Below are positions 8,224 through 18,900 of a stretch of DNA of 32,805 nucleotides, one piece after another; the stretch's first letter is position 1, and every line of letters begins with the position of its first letter. A program made the position numbers and the translations under genes. Location of the stretch: positions 1 to 32,805 of the forward strand of contig RQYD01000032.1 of NCBI GenBank assembly GCA_003858485.1, in the 5' to 3' direction. Under the pieces are notes generated by a model. It searched no databases and had not been told where the DNA came from. It saw only the letters and a program-made list of their open reading frames with translations. This stretch comes from Clostridiales bacterium COT073_COT-073. Lineage in GTDB: Bacteria > Bacillota > Clostridia > Lachnospirales > Vallitaleaceae.

Positions 8224-8347
8224 GTGGTCTTGACAAAACAGACAATTATTTTGTAGACAAGAAAAGCAAGGAGTAACTGACCGATCTTTTGAATGTAGAT
8301 ACAGCCGGTAAAGGAGCTGGATGCAGGGCAAAGGTGGTCTTGACAAA
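8224..8347 (+). repeat. pair of 14-bp direct repeats upstream of the importer operon
   Basis: GTGGTCTTGACAAA occurs at 8224-8237 and again at 8334-8347, both times followed within a few bases by AGACAA. The 110-base period places both between yjjW and the ABC ATPase gene. Each holds a consensus TTGACA but no matching -10 at 17 bases, so I do not call promoters. They could be operator half-sites or duplication remnants. No terminator is evident in this 219-base gap. Confidence 0.4.
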
Positions 8348-8368
8348 GCATAGACAAAGGGGTAAGAA

Positions 8369-9901
8369 ATGGACTATATTATTGAAATGCTGGGAATCAC
8401 CAAGGAATTTCCCGGGATTCGGGCGAATGACGACATTACCTTACAGTTGAAAAAAGGGGAGATTCATGCTCTGCTTGGCGAAAATGGAGCAGGTAAATCT
8501 ACTTTGATGAGTATTTTGTTTGGTTTATATCAGCCGGATCAAGGAAAAATCAAAGTGGCCGGTCAGGAAGTGAAAATCACTGACCCGAATATTGCCACGG
8601 CGCTGGGGATCGGGATGGTACATCAACACTTTAAGCTGATTGATGATTTTACGGTGGCGGAAAACATTGTTTTAGGAGTCGAGCCGAAAAAAGGGATAGT
8701 TTTGGATCTGGAAACGGCTCGCCAAAAAGTAAAAGAAATCAGTTTGAAATACGGTTTGGAGGTTGATCCTGATGCTAAAATCGCTGATATTTCGGTCGGC
8801 ATGCAGCAGCGGGTAGAGATCCTGAAAATGCTTTATCGCAATGCCGAGATTTTAATATTAGACGAACCGACAGCGGTTTTAACTCCGCAGGAGATCCGGG
8901 AACTGATCAAAATTATGCAGCGCTTGATTTCTGAAGGCAAATCGATTCTTTTAATTACCCATAAATTAGCCGAGATTAAAGCGGTGGCTGACCGCTGTAC
9001 CGTTTTGCGCAAAGGTAAATATATTGGAACGATCGAGGTCAAAGATACCAGCGAAGAACAAATGGCAGAAATGATGGTTGGCCGGGAAGTTTCTTTTAAG
9101 GTCGATAAGAAACCGGCTGAACCGACTGAGGTGGTGCTGATGGTCAAAGACCTCAATGTCAAAAGCAATCGCAATCTGCCTGCCGTTAAAAATCTTAGTC
9201 TGGAAGTACGGCGGGGTGAAATTTTTTGTTTGGCCGGGATTGATGGCAATGGCCAAATGGAATTAATTGAAGCGATCACCGGTTTGCGTAAAGTCGAAAG
9301 CGGCAGTATTCATTTTTTAGGACAGGATATTACCAAGGCACCGATTCGTCAGCGAACCATGGCCGGGATCGGCCATATTCCTGAAGATCGGCATAAGCAT
9401 GGTTTGGTTCTGGATTTTACTCTGGAAGAAAACATGGCCCTGCAAACCTATTTTATGGAGCCTTTAGCGCAGAAAGGACTGATTCAATTCGGTCCCAGAC
9501 GGGAATTATCTGACCGTTTGATTGAAGAATTTGATGTTCGTTCCGGTATGGGCAGTGAAACCATTGCCCGCTCGATGAGCGGTGGAAATCAGCAAAAAGC
9601 AATTATTGCCCGGGAAGTCAACCGCTCACCGGAATTGCTGATTGCTGCCCAACCGACCAGAGGTTTGGATGTCGGGGCAATTGAGTATATTCATGAACGT
9701 CTGGTGGAAGAACGGGACAAGGGACATGCCGTCTTTTTGATGTCTTTGGAATTGGATGAAGTTTTAAATGTGGCTGACCGGATCGCGGTCATTCATAGCG
9801 GTGAAATTGTTGGAACAGTCATGGCAAGTGAAACCGATGAAAATGAGTTAGGTCTGATGATGGCTGGTAAGCGAAAGGAGGAGAAGGAAGATGGACGATA
9901 G
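8369..9901 (+). CDS. nupO: nucleoside-type ABC importer, tandem ATPase (NupO/YufO-like)
   Basis: 510 residues with two fused ATP-binding cassettes, as in RbsA/MglA and the BMP-family nucleoside importers. The first has Walker A GENGAGKS (Lys43), signature ISVGMQQR and Walker B ILILDEPT. The second has a degenerate Walker A (GIDGNGQMEL, no Lys) and signature SMSGGNQQK, normal for this family. The stretch QPTRGLDVGAIEYIHERL is diagnostic of the NupO/YufO subgroup rather than of sugar importers. GGGG precedes the ATG. It overlaps the first permease by 11 bases. The NupN/BmpA substrate-binding lipoprotein that often opens such operons is not in the window. Confidence 0.88.
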   Translation: MDYIIEMLGITKEFPGIRANDDITLQLKKGEIHALLGENGAGKSTLMSILFGLYQPDQGKIKVAGQEVKITDPNIATALGIGMVHQHFKLIDDFTVAENIVLGVEPKKGIVLDLETARQKVKEISLKYGLEVDPDAKIADISVGMQQRVEILKMLYRNAEILILDEPTAVLTPQEIRELIKIMQRLISEGKSILLITHKLAEIKAVADRCTVLRKGKYIGTIEVKDTSEEQMAEMMVGREVSFKVDKKPAEPTEVVLMVKDLNVKSNRNLPAVKNLSLEVRRGEIFCLAGIDGNGQMELIEAITGLRKVESGSIHFLGQDITKAPIRQRTMAGIGHIPEDRHKHGLVLDFTLEENMALQTYFMEPLAQKGLIQFGPRRELSDRLIEEFDVRSGMGSETIARSMSGGNQQKAIIAREVNRSPELLIAAQPTRGLDVGAIEYIHERLVEERDKGHAVFLMSLELDEVLNVADRIAVIHSGEIVGTVMASETDENELGLMMAGKRKEEKEDGR

Positions 9902-10979
9902 ATCACGATTAAAAAAACTCAATCGCTGGATGCCGGTTATTGCGGTGCTGCTTGGTTTTTTACTGGGAGCCTTAATTATGGTAGTGACCGGTGAAAATCC
10001 ATTGATTCTTTTTAAATCAATGGTCCGGGCGGTACTGGGTCTTAATTTGGACAATATTGGTACCGATAAACCCGTTTTTTCCGTTCGGACTTTGGCAACC
10101 CTGCTGGTTTATGCCATGCCGATCATTATGACCGGCTTGTCAGTGGCCTTTGCTTTCCGCACCGGATTATTTAATATCGGTGCCGAAGGTCAGGTGCTGG
10201 TTGGCTCAATGGCAGCGGCAGTAATTGGGGTCTTATTTGATGGCCCGGCTCTGCTTTTATTACCTGCCACCGTTCTGGGCGGAGCTTTGGCCGGTGCAAT
10301 TTGGGGCTTTATTGCCGGGTATTTAAAGGCCAAATATAATGTTCATGAGGTTGTAGTGACGATCATGCTCAATTATACCGCCCGATATTTATCCAATTAT
10401 GTATTAAAGGCATTGCCGGGTTCCAGTTCCAATGAAACCGTACGTTTGCATGAAAATGCTTTGCTGCAAAGCAAGTTTTTAAGTGAGATGACCGGACGTT
10501 CTCAGTTTCATTGGGGATTTATCATTGTTATTATTTCTATTATTATCTTTAGCTATATTATTAATAAAACGACCTTTGGTTATGAATTAAAGGCAGTTGG
10601 CTATAATCCGCATGCCGCCGAATATGCCGGTATGAAGGTCAAGCGCAATGCGGCTTTATCTATGGCCATTGCCGGTGCCTTTTCCGGATTGGCCGGCGTT
10701 CTGCTGGTCAGCGGATTATTTGGCAAGGGCAGGGTGCTGGTGTCCTTTGAAAATTATGGTTTTGATGGGATTGCAGTGGCTTTGATCGGTGGTAATACGG
10801 CCATTGGCTCATTGTTTAGTGGCCTGTTACTGGCGGCCTTAAAGGTTGCCCAGCCCTTTATGACCGCTCAGAAGGTGCCGGATGCAATTGCCGTCATTAT
10901 TTCAGCCTCGATTATTGTTTTTGTAGCCATGAAAACCGGCTTGGTTGAAATGATTATGAAAGTAAGGAGGGCAAAATAA
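9891..10979 (+). CDS. nupP: nucleoside-type ABC importer permease (NupP/YufP-like)
   Basis: 362 residues, about ten transmembrane segments, BPD_transp_2 type. The stretches FRTGLFNIGAEGQVLVGS, YNVHEVVVTIMLNYTA and AVGYNPHAAEYAGMKV are family hallmarks. It forms half of the membrane channel with the next gene. It starts 11 bases inside the ATPase gene, and AAAGGAGGAG lies just upstream, so expression is coupled. Family members carry nucleosides (guanosine in Bacillus subtilis); the exact substrate cannot be read from sequence. Confidence 0.88.
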   Translation: MDDRSRLKKLNRWMPVIAVLLGFLLGALIMVVTGENPLILFKSMVRAVLGLNLDNIGTDKPVFSVRTLATLLVYAMPIIMTGLSVAFAFRTGLFNIGAEGQVLVGSMAAAVIGVLFDGPALLLLPATVLGGALAGAIWGFIAGYLKAKYNVHEVVVTIMLNYTARYLSNYVLKALPGSSSNETVRLHENALLQSKFLSEMTGRSQFHWGFIIVIISIIIFSYIINKTTFGYELKAVGYNPHAAEYAGMKVKRNAALSMAIAGAFSGLAGVLLVSGLFGKGRVLVSFENYGFDGIAVALIGGNTAIGSLFSGLLLAALKVAQPFMTAQKVPDAIAVIISASIIVFVAMKTGLVEMIMKVRRAK

Positions 10980-11959
10980 TGGATTTACTGATCTCAATTA
11001 TTCAAGCGACCTTGATTTACGGAACACCGATTATCATTGCCGGAATTGGCGGTCTTTTTTCTGAACGCTCGGGCGTGGTCAATATTGCCCTGGAAGGAAT
11101 TATGATGATTGGCGGTTTTACGGCCGCAACTTTAGTTTATTTTCTGGAAATTGTATTGCCCGAGCCGGTGGATGTGTTTGCTCCCTGGATCGCCATTGTC
11201 GGCGGCTCGGTGGCTGGTTTGGTGATTTCGGTCTTACATGCTTATTTAAGTATTAATCTGCGGGCCGACCAAACCATTTCCGGTACTGCCATTAATATTT
11301 TTGCTGGTGGTTTTACCGTTTATATGGCTGGTATTATTTTCCACCAACAACGGACTGAAGCTTTCAGTAAGGGCTTTTTAAAAGCACCGATCCCGCTGCT
11401 GCATAAGATCCCGCTGATTGGGGATATTTTCTTTAATAATATTTATCCGACCGTTTATGTGGCCTTTGTGGTAGTAATCCTGGCCTGGTTTTTACTATAT
11501 AAGACTGCATTTGGTTTGAGACTGCGCGGCACCGGTGAAAATCCGCATGCGATCGACAGTTTGGGCATTAATGTTTTTAAAATGCGTTATTTTGGTGTAC
11601 TGACTTCCGGATTTTTAGCGGGATTAGCCGGTGGTATTATGATCTTAACGCAAAATACCCAGTATACCATTATCGGGATTCATGGTACCGGCTTTATTGC
11701 CCTGGCCGCTTTGATTTTTGGTAAGTGGAAGCCGCTGGGAGTTTTGGCCTCCGGCTTGTTCTTTGCCTTTGCCCAGATCCTCAGCAGTTATGCCGATTCT
11801 TTGTCATTAGCACTGAAAATGCCATTTCTGGGTCAATTGCCAAAAGAGCTTTATGATGCGATCCCCTATTTACTGACAATCATTGCCCTGATCTTGTTCA
11901 GCGGTCGTTCGGTTGGTCCCAAGGCAGCCGGTGAGCCTTATGATAAGGGTAAGAGATAG
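10979..11959 (+). CDS. nupQ: nucleoside-type ABC importer permease (NupQ/YufQ-like)
   Basis: 326 residues, eight or more transmembrane segments. FSERSGVVNIALEGIMMIG, DQTISGTAINIFAGG and GTGENPHAIDSLGINV match the second permease of BMP-type importers. The start codon overlaps the previous stop (TAATG), so translation is coupled. The last 28 codons plus stop are present a second time at 19833-19919, after the first adhesin gene (see the repeat entry). Confidence 0.88.
   Translation: MDLLISIIQATLIYGTPIIIAGIGGLFSERSGVVNIALEGIMMIGGFTAATLVYFLEIVLPEPVDVFAPWIAIVGGSVAGLVISVLHAYLSINLRADQTISGTAINIFAGGFTVYMAGIIFHQQRTEAFSKGFLKAPIPLLHKIPLIGDIFFNNIYPTVYVAFVVVILAWFLLYKTAFGLRLRGTGENPHAIDSLGINVFKMRYFGVLTSGFLAGLAGGIMILTQNTQYTIIGIHGTGFIALAALIFGKWKPLGVLASGLFFAFAQILSSYADSLSLALKMPFLGQLPKELYDAIPYLLTIIALILFSGRSVGPKAAGEPYDKGKR
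11873..11959 (+). repeat. 87-bp source segment of duplication (3' end of nupQ)
   Basis: This stretch, from CTGACAATCATTGCC to the stop codon, is identical in 86 of 87 positions to 19833-19919. The single difference is G11947 against A19907. Similarity stops abruptly after the TAG in both places and just before CTGACAAT. Confidence 0.95.
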
Positions 11960-12061
11960 ATTCAGGAAATAACCAAGAATAAATGTCGAAGATTATGAGA
12001 TAAATAAGATAAATAATCAGAAATAGTTATTAAATCCTACTAATAAAATAGTTAATTATAG

Positions 12062-12101
12062 CTAAAAGGTTTACAGAATATTCTGTGAGCCTTTTGCTTT
12101 T
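12062..12101 (+). terminator. intrinsic terminator of the importer operon
   Basis: AAAAGG at 12064-12069 pairs with CCTTTT at 12090-12095 around a perfect palindrome ACAGAATATTCTGT (12073-12086), with a small internal loop, followed by GCTTTT. It lies about 100 bases after nupQ. Confidence 0.7.
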
Positions 12102-12508
12102 GATAGGTTAAAAACTATAAAAGTGGAGACATAAGATTTTTTTAATAAAAGAAATATCAGAAAAAACTAAATTACTCAACATTCCTATTTTCCGTAGAAC
12201 AATCTTTTTTGGCAGGATAGACGCCTGCGCAAAAACGAAGTTTTTTTGACAGACTTTGTTAAATCGCTGGGAACAACTACAATTTTACTTAGCGAATTGC
12301 GATAATGAAACTCATATTCCTGTTCTTTAGTGTGATATAGAAGCAAAAAATGTTGGGAAAGTTGAGTAAGTTCTATAAAGAAAAGTATTTCTTTAACAAA
12401 ATAACACAAAAAAACAGCAAATTTCATAAAAATTAAGGCAAATGCTGGTAGCAAGCGAAATTCATATAGGCATAGAAGATTAGAAAAAAATAAAAAAGAA
12501 TAAGTCTA

Positions 12509-12537
12509 TTGACTTATTAAAAAAAATATAATAATAT
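12509..12537 (+). promoter_or_regulatory. distal promoter of the first adhesin gene
   Basis: TTGACT and TAATAT, 17 bases apart, in a context (CTATTGACTTA then an A-run) shared with the promoter of the second adhesin at 20299-20327. Here the aptamer begins about 160 bases downstream, against about 20 in the second copy, so either the leader gained sequence or a nearer promoter is used. Confidence 0.5.
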
Positions 12538-12652
12538 ATGTTTTGAAGTTAAAAAAAGAATTAAAAACAGGCAGAGTATTGATCTTACAGCTGATATTAA
12601 TCATGAGGCAGTCAATTACAGGCTGAAGAAATCACTAAAAAGAGGATAATTG

Positions 12653-12682
12653 TAGACAGATTAATTTCAGAAAAGCTAAAAT
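12653..12682 (+). promoter_or_regulatory. possible proximal promoter of the first adhesin gene
   Basis: TAGACA and TAAAAT are 18 bases apart and end about 14 bases before the aptamer core, which would start the transcript almost at the riboswitch as in the second copy. Moderate match only. Confidence 0.4.
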
Positions 12683-12694
12683 AAGAAAAAATAT

Positions 12695-12763
12695 GGGCAA
12701 ACCAAGAGAAATCTTGGGACGCAAAATCAGGAATCTAAGGGAAACTATGATCGTCCGATTGCA
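12695..12763 (+). promoter_or_regulatory. GEMM-I riboswitch aptamer (c-di-GMP-I type), copy 1
   Basis: The conserved GEMM-I features are all present: GCAAACC, a P2 stem CCAAGA/TCTTGG capped by a GAAA tetraloop, GGGACGCAAA, CTAAGG and ATGATCG, closed by P1 pairing GCAA (12697-12700) with TTGC (12759-12762). The base before GCAAACC is G (12696), which I align with G20 of the Vibrio Vc2 aptamer, as expected for c-di-GMP binding. It lies in the 5' leader of the first giant adhesin, about 200 bases before its start codon. A short open frame through it (12693-12887) is a by-product. Class assignment is from memory of the consensus. Confidence 0.87.
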
Positions 12764-12823
12764 GGAAAACACAAAATTTGTGTTATCAGCTTGCAATCGA
12801 GACGGAGTTTTTCTTTTTCTTTT
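12751..12823 (+). terminator. riboswitch-controlled terminator (expression platform), copy 1
   Basis: CGATTGCA (12756-12763), which holds the 3' strand of aptamer helix P1, is perfectly complementary to TGCAATCG (12792-12799). The stem extends by GTC/GAC across one bulged A, encloses a second hairpin AACACAAA/TTTGTGTT (12768-12784) and is followed from 12808 by TTTTTCTTTTTCTTTT. P1 and the terminator therefore exclude each other. Ligand binding should favour P1 and read-through, an ON switch. Confidence 0.7.
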
Positions 12824-12962
12824 GAAGAATTTCAGATACTTTCGTTCCTGTGATTATGATGAAAGGAGGAAGAAAAAGGTTTTTTGAAACAAGTTCGTTT
12901 GTTGCCGACAAAGGGAGAGTTTTCTAGAGAAATTAGTTTTAATAAGTGAGAGGAGTAAAAGC

Positions 12963-15900
12963 ATGACTGGACAAGGGAATAAGTTTAAATCCATACTGGC
13001 TAAATTATTGGTTTTGATGATGACCATTAATCTATTACAGGGAATGGTCAGTATGCCGGTAGTAGCAGAAGAAGACTATGAATACACACTGCAGGGTGAC
13101 AATCCGGTAGTCTTGGAACAAGATGGCATTACTTATAAAAGACAAGTTACTAAAAAAGAAAATGGAGTATTTGAGGTCATAACCAGTTTTACTGGCAGTC
13201 AAACTGAAACCACACAATTAAAACCAACCGATGTGGTTCTGGTAATTGATACTTCAGGCAGTATGAGTAGTTATAGAAGAATGGAAACAGCCAGACAGGC
13301 TGCCAAGAATTTTGCCAAAGGTTTGCTGGCTAAAAACACTGCCCAGCACCCCGATTTATTTCGAGTGGGAGTGGTGTCGTTTGACCATTATGCTAAGAAA
13401 AATATTGATTTAACTAAAAATTATTCAGATGTTGAAACCGCCATTAATTCCTTAACTGCAGATGGAGCTACTTATACCCAGGATGGTTTAATGCTTGGTA
13501 ATTCTTTGTTTAGTAGTAATCGTCAAAAAGTGATGATTTTGATCTCGGATGGAGAACCAACCTATGCTTATGATGCAAATGCATCTGATCCGGAGTTTGC
13601 TCATCATGAAAATCATCAGGCTGATTCTGATACACCAAAACCTGGTTTTGCTATCTATTATAAAAAATTCCTGGGTGGCTGGGGAGCTGGACATAGGGGC
13701 GGAATTTGGAAAAACAGAAACTGGTATATCAAATTATTGAACAGGATTGGTGATGGGCAACAAATGACAACTGTCATCAAAGAACGGACTTTAACAGAAG
13801 CTCAAAAAGCAAAAGATAATCAGGTTAATATTCTGGCAATTGGCATTGGTATGGATAGTGATGAAGGGAAAGCTGTCATGAATGGCATTGCCTCCAGCGG
13901 AACATATTCTGAGGCTGGAAATGAAGGACAGGATTTGGATAAAATCTTAAAATCCATTCAAGAAACTTTAATTAATAAGCGTGTTTCGGATGGTGTAGTT
14001 ACCGAAAAAGCGAATTTGCAATTTGATGTAATTGGCGGGAAAGCCATAGTTACCGGTCAAAAGACCAATGGTACCAATGAAGAAAAAGAAAAATTTCAAC
14101 AAATGGTAGCAGCCATTGCCAATAGTTTTGATTCGGCCAGCAATACTTTTCAATTGTCTAATTTCAGTTTGGGTGCAGAGGAAACTTTGACCTTTACCTA
14201 TCAAATAAAATTTAATCAGACTGGTCAGGAAAATACATGGTATTCGATTAATAGCGAAACAGAATTAAAATTAAATCAAAACGAAACTCTTAAATTTGCC
14301 AATCCGCTTAAAATAAAATATACCAGATCTCAAATCACAGTGGAATTGATTAAAAAATGGGTAGGTGATTTGATTCCGGATGGACAGACTGTTATTGTTG
14401 ATATCAAGGATTCAGACAGTGGAGAAATTGCGGCGACTTTAGAATTAAGCAAAGATACCAACTGGCAAAAAGAAATTAATGTACCAAAATTTAAAAATGG
14501 TGCAGAAATTGTTTATAGTGCAGTAGAAAGAGCCATAGCAAACTATGAACAAGTAGGTCAGCCCAAAATAGACAAAACCAATGATAAAATTACTTTTACC
14601 ATTACCAATAAAAATGTGGAAAAACGACTTATTGTAGTTACCAAAAAATGGTTAGGCACAATGCCGGAAATGCTTGAGCTTGAAGTATATCAAAATGACC
14701 AAAAATTTGAGCGGACGATGACGATTACAGATGTAAGTGGCAGTGGCAATATTGATTCAAATTGGAAAGGTTTTTACACCGAACAAGTAAGAAAATATGA
14801 TGATGAGGGTAAGCCCTATATCTATAAGGTGAAAGAAATTGGTTTGGATAGAACCATCTATCAAGCAGATAATGGCGGCGAAGTCATTATGACTGAAACT
14901 TTTGATCCGGATTTTAAACAATTAGTATTGGCCGGTACCTTAACCAACCGCAATATTGAAACCATTGCCCGGACAGTTAAAAAAGAGTGGAAGGGTGATC
15001 CCAAAGCAGTTGAGGTCACTTTGACCGGTAAAGTTGGAGATGTTACTGTTCATGAGGAAACGCAAACGATTCCGGCAGAACATAATGCCCAAATAACCTT
15101 TACGGCTCCAAAGTATGATAGCCTGAAACGGTCAGATGGCAGTGAGCCAACCGGTCAGGAAATCAGCTATCAAGTAGCTGAAGTAGAAGGCACAGGTTAT
15201 AAGCAAATTGATAAACAGGAAAACGGCAATGAGGTTACCTTTGTCAATCATAACACCGAGGAGAAGAAGATCACCATTACCAAAGAATGGGAAAATACAC
15301 CACAGGTGTTGATTGATCAGGCACAAGTCAAAGTCCAGCTGAATCGGCAATCCGGTAATGGCCAGCCACAAGAACTTACGGTTATTACATTAAATAAAAA
15401 TGATTATGATCAGGCACAGGAAAAATTTGTGAAAGAGGTTTCGGTACCTAAATTTGATACAGCCGGAAATACATATACCTATACTATCAAAGAGTTGACC
15501 ATCAATGATCAGACACCGGCAACGGCAGGTTATGAAGTCACGGAACGGGACTTAACTATTACCAATAAAAATGTGGAAAAAATTACAGTAAAAGTTAAAA
15601 AGACATGGGATGGTCCAAAGAAAGATGTTGATTTTAGCTTATATCAAGGAACTCCGGATACCGGAACAGTAGTAGAAACCAAGACTTTGCAGTCCGGAGA
15701 TTCAGAATTAAGCTTTGCTCCGGTTTCCAAATATGAAAATGGAAAATTGGTGGACTATTATGTGAAAGAAGGTAAGCTGGAAGGCTATAAAGAAACTGAG
15801 GCTCAGAAAGTAAACTCAGAAAAACCGGAAGTTACTTTTGCAAATAAGAATACGGAAATGGCAACCATTACCGTTAACAAAGTCTGGAAAAACACACCGG

Positions 15901-18900
15901 ATGAGCATAAAAAAGCGGTAGAGGCGGTTCTTTATGTTGAGGACTTAAATGACAACCAGAAGATGGTAGAAGCAACTCCGAAACAAACCGTTATTTTAAC
16001 CAAAGATCAATTAAGTGGTACTTTTAAGGCCCCTAAATATGATGCAGCTGGAAATAAACGGAAGTATCATGTTTTTGAGGCCAAGGTTGGAGATACGGAA
16101 TTAAACATTGAGGAACAAAAAGATAATAAGCAGCAATATCAAATTGCCGGCGAAAATTATCAATTAACCATTGACCGAGGAACAGATGGCCAAAATTTCA
16201 AAGTCACTTTAACCAATAAAAATATTCAAACAACTCAGGTTACAGTTACAAAGCAATGGGATGGGCCAACAGCCAAAGCTAAAATTGCTTTATGGAAAGG
16301 GACAGAGACCATAGCAGTAACAGAAATTAACGGCAATCAGTCTTTCATTTTTACCCAGGATAAAAATGGAAATTCGTTACCAAAACGGGAAAATGGTCAG
16401 GTCGTCAGCTATGGTGTAAAAGAAGTTGATCAGCAGGATCATGCCCTTAGTGATGGCGAGAAGATTACTTTGAATAATCGTCAATATCAGATTAAGATCG
16501 AGCCAGCAGGTGAAAATCAGTGGAAAATTACCAATACTTTTGTTTCACCGAAAAAAGAAGTGAAGGTAAGAAAGGATTGGGTAAATACACCAAATGAATT
16601 AAAGAAAAATGTAAAAGTACAGTTATACCGGAAAATTGAAGGTGAAACTGTGGCGACAGCCGTTGATCCTGCACAAATTCTGGAACTGAATGCCAATAAC
16701 AATTGGGCGGAAACTTTCCAGAATGTCGATGAATGTGATGCCAACGACAATCCGTATAGCTACTCTGTAAAAGAAACTTTGATTAATGGCAAGGCAATTG
16801 ATGATAGTCAATATCAGGTTGCTTATGATGAAGTCCAAGGTACATGGGTAATTACCAATACCAATATTGAAACCATGACCATTAACGTGGTTAAGAATTG
16901 GCTGGGTAATGATGCAGCGGCTGACGGTGTAAGCTTTAAATTATTGGCTGACGATACAGAGAGTGCAAGCCTAAGCCTGAATAAAGATACACCAAAAGGT
17001 TCCTTTACCGGTAGTTTCCCGAAATATAAAGCAGGTGAATTAGTCCAATATACCATTAGCGAAGAGAAAATCACCGGTTATAAGCAAGTTGGTGATATCA
17101 AGACAGACGTGAATGGCAATACCATTACCTTTACTGTCACCAATAGCAAGCTCAAGGATATCACCATTGAAAAGACTTGGGTTGGCGCAGCTGCTGATCG
17201 TGTCAACTTTGGCTTATATCATGGCGATAAGCAGATTGACACATTGACTTTAACAGCCAATGACTCAAAGAATGGTGTTTGGACCAATTCCTTTAAAGAC
17301 GTTTATGTTTATGACGAAAATGGCAGAGTCATTGATTATGTGGTCAGGGAATTGAATCAGGATGGAACTCCGGTTTTACCGGCGCCGACAGGATTAAGCA
17401 AAGCCACATTGGACGGCATTTCGTATCAAGTGGAAATGGCAGTGACAGGTGATGTCCATAAGTTCACCAATACAGCTTTGAATGAAATTGAAGTGGAAAA
17501 AGTTTGGAAGGGACAAATAGCCACTGGATCCGCTGTGACCTTAGCCCTTTATGATGTCAAAGATCCGGATATAACTATCCGGCCAATTCAGTTAATTAAA
17601 CTGCCACTGGCTAATGGAAATTGGGCGACCAAATTGCCAAATTTACCAACCAACAAGGCCGACGGTGAAAAAATCAGATACACCGTTAAAGAAGTGCTGG
17701 TCAATGATGTAGATGAAGTAACACAAATTATTCAGCCAAATACGATGTTTAAACTGGATAATACAAAGTATCAATTAATGGAAAGTGAAGGCAATGGCAA
17801 ATTTGTCTTTACCAATGTTCAGTACCTTGATATCACCATGAAGAAAGAATGGGATGATAAGTTTCCGGCAATTCTCAGGAAAAATGTCAAATTAGCTTTA
17901 TATTCCTTTACTGATGGAACTGATGATTTTACCAGACTGGAAGAATTTATTCTAAATGATGGCAATGGCTGGACACAGGTAAAAACCGATCTGCCAAGAT
18001 GGGCGAATGGCAAGTATATCAGCTATCGGGTAGTGGAAGAAAATATCAATGGCCAGGCGATCCTGATGCCATGGGATTATCAGAACATCTTCCGTTACAA
18101 GGTATTTGCCATTAAGATTGATCCAAAAGATATTACTGCTACTGCCGAAGTAACTGTCACCAATGGTATTACTGAGGTTAAGCAGCCGGATGACCCGAAT
18201 TATCGGAATTTGCGGGTGGTTAAACTTTGGGGAACGACAGCCGAAGAACATCAAAAAGCAGTTAAAGTTGAGCTTTTTGTAAAGAATGAACAAGGTAATC
18301 TGGAATCAACTGGCCAAACCTTGATCTTAGATCAAACAAATAATTGGGTAGCTATGTTTGATAATTTACCAAGATTCTGGGCAGACAAAGTTTCGGCTGA
18401 TAAGTTATCGACTACCATGGAGTTACCAGATGAGGAAGTACCGGCCGGTGCACCAAAAGCGGAAAAAACAGAAAAATCGGCAGAAAACGTTGATGATGCT
18501 AATGAGTCGCATACCCAAACTGACAATGATTCTGAGCTGATAAGTGAAGAAAATACCGGACTGTCTGAAGAATCGTCTACAACTATAGAAACCACAGAAA
18601 ATTCAGTTGCCGAAGAAGTGACTGAAACAGAAAGTCAAAATGGCGGCAGCACTGATTTAACTGAAGTTGCGGAAACACCAAAGGCCGAAGAAGGACAAGC
18701 TGAGGAAACTTCAAAAATTGAGGAAGTACAATCCGAAGAAACTTCGCAGACCGAAGAAAAACAATTAGGAGAAGCTCCAAAAGCCGAAGAAGGCCAAGCA
18801 GAGGAAGCACCAAAGGCTGATGAAGGCCAAACTGGGGAAGCGCCAAAGACTGAAGATGGACAAAACGAAGAAGCACCAAAGGTCCAAGATAGTCAAGAGC

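Larger units (their letters stand above)
11960..12650. other. long intergenic region between nupQ and the first adhesin
   Basis: About 1 kb separates nupQ from the first adhesin; its right part holds the promoter and riboswitch listed separately. The left part has the nupQ terminator and then about 400 AT-rich bases with no recognisable gene. A minus-strand frame of 89 codons at 12185-12454 has an improbable hydrophobic then Lys/Arg-rich composition and no family resemblance, and I reject it. Confidence 0.5.

Noticed and set aside
8230-8345. Two TTGACA hexamers as promoters of the importer operon
   Set aside because: Neither has a reasonable -10 at 16-18 bases, and the second lies too close to the start codon.
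12185-12454. An 89-codon minus-strand frame in the gap after nupQ
   Set aside because: Low-complexity hydrophobic then Lys/Arg-rich composition, no family features, no convincing ribosome site.
12693-12887. A 64-codon plus-strand frame upstream of adhesin 1
   Set aside because: Its first half is the translated riboswitch aptamer and its second half crosses the terminator; no ribosome site.
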